Origin: Bacteroidales bacterium
Lineage (GTDB): Bacteria; Bacteroidota; Bacteroidia; Bacteroidales; P3
Assembly (NCBI GenBank): GCA_017509045.1
Contig: JAFWQP010000149.1
Coordinates: forward strand, 1-32,213
DNA: 32,213 bases
Direction: 5' to 3'
The translations under genes were made by a program, and so were the position numbers. The notes under the pieces were generated by a model, which was given only the letters and a program-made list of their open reading frames with translations, was not told the origin of the DNA and ran no database searches. Of this stretch, positions 26,640 through 32,213 are shown in pieces (the first letter of the stretch is position 1; each line of letters begins with the position of its first letter).

Positions 26640-26991
26640 CCCAAATCGGTCATTAGGGTTTATGGCAGATTAGCATTTGTTATGTTCCATGACGTTACTT
26701 GGTCTCGGCATAGAAAGCGAGCTTTCTCTGCTCTAGTCTTTCGTAATGACTCGAGCAGATTGGCCTCATCGCTGGCGAAGGTGAGAAAGGCATCCAGTGA
26801 ATGCCTTTCAGCTACGGCGAGACAGGGATGTGGACAAGATGCCGAACGTTACCAAAGGCGAGTGCAGAGCAAGCTTGCTTGCTATGCCGAGCCCAAGTAA
26901 CGTCATGGAACATAAAGAAATGCTGATATGGCATAAACAGACCTTACAAAGAGAGAAAGGATATAAAAGGCGGTCTAATGACCGATTTGGG
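26640..26991. repeat. Long imperfect palindromic element (giant hairpin)
   Basis: The outer arms are a perfect 17-bp inverted repeat (26640-26656 with 26975-26991). Further in, 23 bp pair perfectly (26680-26702 with 26893-26915), then CTCGGCATAG (26704-26713 with 26882-26891), then about 45 less exact bases. The tip is a 9-bp hairpin GAAAGGCAT/ATGCCTTTC (26785-26809). The right arm carries about 33 extra bases near 26940-26972. Secondary small hairpins sit in the left arm (GAAAGC/GCTTTC at 26712-26725; CTGCTC/GAGCAG at about 26728-26758). Short open frames across it show no recognisable protein. It could be a nonautonomous mobile palindrome or a structured RNA; no obvious target duplication was found. 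Confidence 0.85.
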
Positions 26992-27118
26992 ATTAATAGA
27001 ACCCACCATGAGTTGAATGGGGTATTTACATGACGAACCTGGTGGGGAATGGGAGATGGGATAGAAGAAGCGGACTAATTGATAGGTAATTACAAAACAA
27101 AAGGTAGATTTGCATTAG

Positions 27119-27146
27119 AAAACTGACAAATTGTCAGTTTTTTTTT
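27119..27146 (+). terminator. Rho-independent terminator upstream of dnaG
   Basis: AAAACTGAC pairs with GTCAGTTTT over an AAATT loop, followed by an unbroken T run to 27146. It would end transcripts coming from the T9SS/Usp cluster or the hairpin element. Its T run directly abuts the dnaG -7 box. Between the palindromic element and this stem (26992-27118) I see nothing recognisable. Confidence 0.85.
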
Positions 27147-27147
27147 G

Positions 27148-27155
27148 TACTTTTG
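27148..27155 (+). promoter_or_regulatory. Promoter -7 box of dnaG
   Basis: TACTTTTG matches TAnnTTTG and is identical to the -7 box of the tRNA promoter in this window. No TTTG is found 19 bp upstream, where the terminator stem lies. The ATG begins only 9 bases after the box, so the transcript would have a leader of a few bases or none. Confidence 0.6.
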
Positions 27156-27164
27156 CAGTCCGAA

Positions 27165-29213
27165 ATGATAAGCAAGGAGACCATACAACGCATCATGGAT
27201 GCCACTCATATCGAGGAGGTTATCGGTGAATTTGTATCGTTGAAGAAACGGGGTGCAAACCACATCGGCTGCTGTCCGTTCCACAACGAGAAGACCCCTT
27301 CGTTCTATGTCTCGCCTAACAAGGGCATCTACAAATGCTTCGGCTGTGGCAAGTCGGGCAACGCAGTAGGCTTTATCATGGACCACGAGCACTACACCTA
27401 CCCCGAGGCGCTACGCTATCTGGCGCGGAAATACAATATCGAAATAGAAGAGGAGCGCATGACCGAGGAACAGAAGGAACGCCAAACCGAGCGCGACGGC
27501 CTGTTCCACGTCAGCGAGTTTGCGCAGAAGTATTTCGCCGACTTGCTCTACAACGACGAGATGGGGCGTGCCGTCGGCCTCGCCTATTTCCACCAACGCG
27601 GACTGAGCGACGACATCATCCGCACCTTCGGCCTCGGCTACTGCCTCGACGACTGGCGCAACTTCACCGACCACGCACGTCGCAACGGCTACTCCGACGA
27701 GGTGCTCGAAAAGAGCGGCCTCACCATCTTCAAAGAGGAAGGCAAGTACTACGACCGCTTCCGTGGCCGCGTGATGTTCCCCATATTCAGCATCTCTGGC
27801 CGCGTGTTGGGATTCAGCGGACGCATCCTAAGCAGCGAGAAACAGGCTGCCAAATACGTCAACTCGCCCGACTCCGAAATCTACGACAAGAGCCACACCC
27901 TCTACGGCATCTACCAAGCTCGCAACGCCATATCCAAGGAGGATAAATGCTATCTGGTGGAGGGGAACGTCGACGTGGTCTCGATGCACCAGTCGGGCGT
28001 GTGCAACACCGTCGCGTCGTGTGGCACCTCCCTCACCGTCGAGCAGATACGCCTCATCAAGCGCTTCACTCCCAACGTCACTGTACTCTACGATGGCGAC
28101 AAGGCAGGCATCAAGGCCGCCCTGCGTGCCGTCAACCTGTTGTTCGAAGAGGGGATGCATGTGCGCGTGGTGCTCTTCCCCGACGGCGAAGACCCCGACA
28201 GTTATGCCCAGAAATACGGCTCCACCCAGCTACAGGAATACCTACACACCCACGAGGAAAACTTCGTAGCGTTCAAAACACGTGTGCTGCTCGAAGACGT
28301 AGAGCAAGACCCCATCCGCAAGTCGGAAGTGCTGAAGGAGATTGTCAACACCATCGCCTTAGTGCCCGACCGCATCGAGCAACAGGACTACATCCGCCTC
28401 GCCGCCTCCAAACTGCGCATGAACGAGCAGATCCTGCTACAAGAGCTTGGCAAAACTATCAACCTCAACCTCATCAAGCAGCGCAAGGAGGAAGCTCGCC
28501 AACACAGCCAGTCAGCCACTCCACCCACACAGCCACTACCCCAAGGCATCCCTACGGATGCACCTCCCCCACTCGAGCCCGAACCCGACGACTACGAGCT
28601 GATGCGCCAAAGTTCCACCTACCGCGCACCCGAACAAATCTTGGCTGCCGAGCATCCCGCCGAAGCGCAAGAGCAAAAGCTAGTGAGGCTGCTGCTGAAC
28701 TACGGTGCACACCAGCTGCCCCAAGAGGTGCAGGACGAAGAGGGCAACACCTTCACCGCCAACATGCCCATCGCCAACATCATCGTGGACGAAGTCACTG
28801 CCAACGAGCTCGCTTTCGACAATCGTCTCTACCAGCAGATTTTCGACCTCTACCGCCAGGCAGTGGAATCCGAGCAGCCCCTACCCGACGCCAACTTCTT
28901 TGCCACCAACAGCGACACCCTGCTACGCAACAAGGCGCTGTCGCTCATGGTTGAATCCTATTCCGTCAGCGACCTATGGCTGAAAGAGAAGCACATCGCC
29001 GTACCCTCTATCGAAAGTCGGCTCTACAAAGACGTTGAAGAATCAATACTCACATTCAAACAGAAAAAAATAGAACAAAAAATTGAATCCCTGAGCTACA
29101 AGCTACGCGAGTGCAAGGACGAGGAGCAGCAAATGATGCTTCTGGCAGAGCACCAACAATTGGTCGAGCTGCGCCAAACGGTGTGCAAATCGCTACGGCG
29201 TGTAATAGTATAG
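27165..29213 (+). CDS. dnaG: DNA primase
   Basis: DnaG makes RNA primers for replication and works with the DnaB helicase. From the ATG at 27165 it has 682 residues. The CHC2 zinc-binding domain (Cys37, His40, Cys58, Cys61; CPFH..CFGCG) is followed by the RNA-polymerase-like domain with EEGKYYDRFRGRVMFPI. The TOPRIM motifs are VEGNVDVV (near 264) and LYDGDKAG (near 308). A linker (about 440-510) rich in Pro/Gln/Glu leads to the C-terminal helicase-binding region. A TTG start at 27153 is also in frame, but it lies inside the predicted -7 box and is therefore rejected. The usual partner rpoD is not adjacent. Confidence 0.95.
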   Translation: MISKETIQRIMDATHIEEVIGEFVSLKKRGANHIGCCPFHNEKTPSFYVSPNKGIYKCFGCGKSGNAVGFIMDHEHYTYPEALRYLARKYNIEIEEERMTEEQKERQTERDGLFHVSEFAQKYFADLLYNDEMGRAVGLAYFHQRGLSDDIIRTFGLGYCLDDWRNFTDHARRNGYSDEVLEKSGLTIFKEEGKYYDRFRGRVMFPIFSISGRVLGFSGRILSSEKQAAKYVNSPDSEIYDKSHTLYGIYQARNAISKEDKCYLVEGNVDVVSMHQSGVCNTVASCGTSLTVEQIRLIKRFTPNVTVLYDGDKAGIKAALRAVNLLFEEGMHVRVVLFPDGEDPDSYAQKYGSTQLQEYLHTHEENFVAFKTRVLLEDVEQDPIRKSEVLKEIVNTIALVPDRIEQQDYIRLAASKLRMNEQILLQELGKTINLNLIKQRKEEARQHSQSATPPTQPLPQGIPTDAPPPLEPEPDDYELMRQSSTYRAPEQILAAEHPAEAQEQKLVRLLLNYGAHQLPQEVQDEEGNTFTANMPIANIIVDEVTANELAFDNRLYQQIFDLYRQAVESEQPLPDANFFATNSDTLLRNKALSLMVESYSVSDLWLKEKHIAVPSIESRLYKDVEESILTFKQKKIEQKIESLSYKLRECKDEEQQMMLLAEHQQLVELRQTVCKSLRRVIV

Positions 29214-29263
29214 AAAACACACTTCTCCCAATTCCCCATTTTCAACTTCAATAATCAATTCTC

Positions 29264-30520
<1,257 letters not shown>

Positions 30521-30570
30521 TCCCCGTCACAAGCCGCGCTGCCCACCCACACATCAACAGCACAACACAC

Positions 30571-31851
30571 ATGAAGACCAACGACCTTCATATCCTACTG
30601 CCCGCTTCCAAAAGCCTCAGCAACCGATGGCTGATGCTGAACCATATCTTGGGATTGCGGCAGAATGGGAACAACCCCAACAAAGGGTTACCCTTCATGC
30701 TGAAAAATCTGTCCGACGCCGACGACACACAATTGATGGCCGCCCTCCTTGCCCAGCTGCGTCACGGCACCTCCAACCTATTCTATTGCCACAACGCCGG
30801 CTCGGTGGCACGATTCCTGTTGGCGCTGCTTGCCGTTACCCCTGGCCAATGGCGGCTCACCGGCGACGACCGTCTCAAGCAACGCCCCATGCTGCCCCTT
30901 ATCCAATGCCTGCGCCACATGGGCTGCACCATCGTATGCACCGAGGAGGAAGGCTTCCTACCCCTCGACATAACAGGCTTCACACCCCAATACCGCATGG
31001 CTGAAATCGACCCCAACGAGAGCAGCCAGTACGTCTCCGCCATGATGCTTATCGGCTGCCTGCTGCCCAATGGGCTGACACTCACCCTCACCGACCGTGC
31101 CGCCTCACGCCCCTATATCGAGATGACCTGCGCCCTGCTCACTCAGGCAGGCATCAAAAACTCGGTCAGCCCCAACCGAAGGGTCTACCGTGTGGAAACA
31201 CTCCCTGCCGACACCCAGCACAAGAAACAGGTGGTAAACATCGAACCCGACTGGTCCTCGGCATCCTACATCTACGCCGCCGCCTGCTTGGTGCCAGGCC
31301 TCAGAATACGGATGCAAGGACTCTCCTATAGCCATTCCACCCAAGGCGACCGTGTAGCGAAAGAACTCTTTGCACAGTTGGGAGTCGAAACACAGGAGCT
31401 ACGCTCGCCCTATCGAGCCAACACCCGCTCCATAGCCATCGTGGGCACTGGCAAGCACCCCGACTCGTTCGAGTACAATTTCATCGACTGTCCCGACCTG
31501 CTGCCCGCCGTGCTGGTCAGCTGTGCCGCATTGGGCATGAAAGCCCGTCTGCGAGGCATCAAAAATCTGCGCATCAAAGAGTCCGACCGCATCAGCGCCC
31601 TCAAAGAAGAGCTGGAGAAGATGGGTGCCACCATCACGCAGACCGCCACCGAGGTACGCCTTGCCGCTGCTGGGCTGAAACCCTGCGCCTCCATCAGCAC
31701 CCACGCCGACCACCGCATAGCGATGGCATTCGGCGTGCTCACGCTCATCTTCCCCAACATGGTCATAGAAGAGCCCGAGCAGGTCAGCAAATCCTTCCCC
31801 GACTTCTGGAAACAGCTCGACCTCATCCGCCGTGCCGCCACAAATCGGTGA
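30571..31851 (+). CDS. aroA: 3-Phosphoshikimate 1-carboxyvinyltransferase (EPSP synthase)
   Basis: Transfers enolpyruvyl from phosphoenolpyruvate to shikimate-3-phosphate, the sixth step of the shikimate pathway. 426 residues, the normal length. Active-site motifs are present in order: PASKSLSNR (Lys14), NAGSVARF (75-82, Ser in place of the usual Thr), the SSQ substrate loop near 150, DCPDLLP near 306, KESDR near 337 and HADHRIAM near 378. A small insertion (RQNGNNPNKG, about 30-39) follows the first motif and is longer than in E. coli. Other shikimate genes are not in the window. The reading frame is intact. Confidence 0.95.
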   Translation: MKTNDLHILLPASKSLSNRWLMLNHILGLRQNGNNPNKGLPFMLKNLSDADDTQLMAALLAQLRHGTSNLFYCHNAGSVARFLLALLAVTPGQWRLTGDDRLKQRPMLPLIQCLRHMGCTIVCTEEEGFLPLDITGFTPQYRMAEIDPNESSQYVSAMMLIGCLLPNGLTLTLTDRAASRPYIEMTCALLTQAGIKNSVSPNRRVYRVETLPADTQHKKQVVNIEPDWSSASYIYAAACLVPGLRIRMQGLSYSHSTQGDRVAKELFAQLGVETQELRSPYRANTRSIAIVGTGKHPDSFEYNFIDCPDLLPAVLVSCAALGMKARLRGIKNLRIKESDRISALKEELEKMGATITQTATEVRLAAAGLKPCASISTHADHRIAMAFGVLTLIFPNMVIEEPEQVSKSFPDFWKQLDLIRRAATNR

Positions 31852-32213
31852 ATCGTCCCAACCCACGATAAAAAACAGGCTCTTCCGAGAAATGCGTAGG
31901 TGAGCTATCGGCCCGAATAGAATCCTTGTGCAAGGTCGGAAGATTGGGTATTGGAGGGCTGTATTTGCCCGTGTTTTCATGGTTGTGAAATAGGATTTGG
32001 CTTTTTGCAATACACTCTGTTATAGCGTTATACTAAAAAATGTAAAATGTGAAATTGTGAAATGCGTATGTTTTTTCCTCAATTCGGGTAATTTATTATA
32101 TAAATTATTAATTATTAATTAATTATATTAATTATACCATATTATATACCTACCCAAAAAACCAAAAATCATTGCATTTCACATTTCACATTTCACATTA
32201 GTACGTATGTAGC
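31852..32213. repeat. AT-rich intergenic end region with inverted AATGTGAA-type repeats
   Basis: No gene is supported here. A 29-base block at 32039-32067 (AATGTAAAATGTGAAATTGT...) is an imperfect inverted copy of 32171-32199, whose complement is (AATGTGA)-like triplets in tandem. The roughly 100 bases between them are almost pure A/T (32089-32157, TTAATTA repeats). The segment 31852-32038 shows nothing recognisable. The window ends before the next gene. Confidence 0.6.

Noticed and set aside
26682-27033. Two short ORFs (72 and 78 aa) inside the palindromic element
   Set aside because: They follow the inverted repeat rather than any protein pattern, and overlap each other in different frames.

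Overview
The window comes from a member of the Bacteroidota, most likely an uncultured Bacteroidales. The evidence is five secreted proteins with type B (gliding-motility-like) type IX secretion (T9SS) sorting domains, a Bacteroidales-type rnfBCDGE cluster, promoters of the TAnnTTTG type, A-rich leaders without Shine-Dalgarno sites, and a MeaB/HemW/AnmK/DnaG/AroA housekeeping set. I see no phage genes, transposase or CRISPR array.

Left part (1-3925): a gene-free stretch with small repeats, then anmK (peptidoglycan recycling) on + converging with and overlapping the end of hemW on -. hemW follows meaB in a two-gene operon. A tRNA with a CAT anticodon follows, with its own promoter and terminator.

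Minus-strand secretion cluster (3930-12916): read from right to left, a tandem-domain universal stress protein, a small SPOR-domain protein, and three tandem paralogous surface proteins. Each paralog has a signal peptide, an IgGFc-binding-like domain, a PKD domain and a type B T9SS signal. Spacings are 41, 36, 9 and 9 nt, so this looks like one long operon from a promoter near 12984.

Centre (12917-18095): a divergent, strongly strand-asymmetric intergenic region with purine-rich tandem repeats, then rnfB-C-D-G-E. These encode five of the six subunits of the ferredoxin:NAD+ oxidoreductase. rnfA, normally the last gene, is absent.

Plus-strand secretion cluster (18246-26624): a small secreted protein of unknown function, a CUB/P-domain-like/PKD T9SS protein, a DUF7948/SBBP/PKD/SprB-repeat T9SS protein, and a second, degenerate universal-stress-like protein. 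The end of one T9SS gene overlaps the start of the next and the last gene follows after 4 nt. Both secretion clusters therefore contain a Usp-type gene.

Right part (26625-32213): a roughly 350-bp element that folds as one giant imperfect hairpin, a terminator, a dnaG gene that may be transcribed without a leader, a sigma-54 activator lacking any sensory domain, and aroA. The window ends in AT-rich DNA framed by inverted AATGTGAA-type repeats.

The most unusual items are the long hairpin element (26640-26991), the Rnf locus without rnfA, the triplicated IgGFc/T9SS genes, and the repeated pairing of Usp proteins with T9SS cargo.
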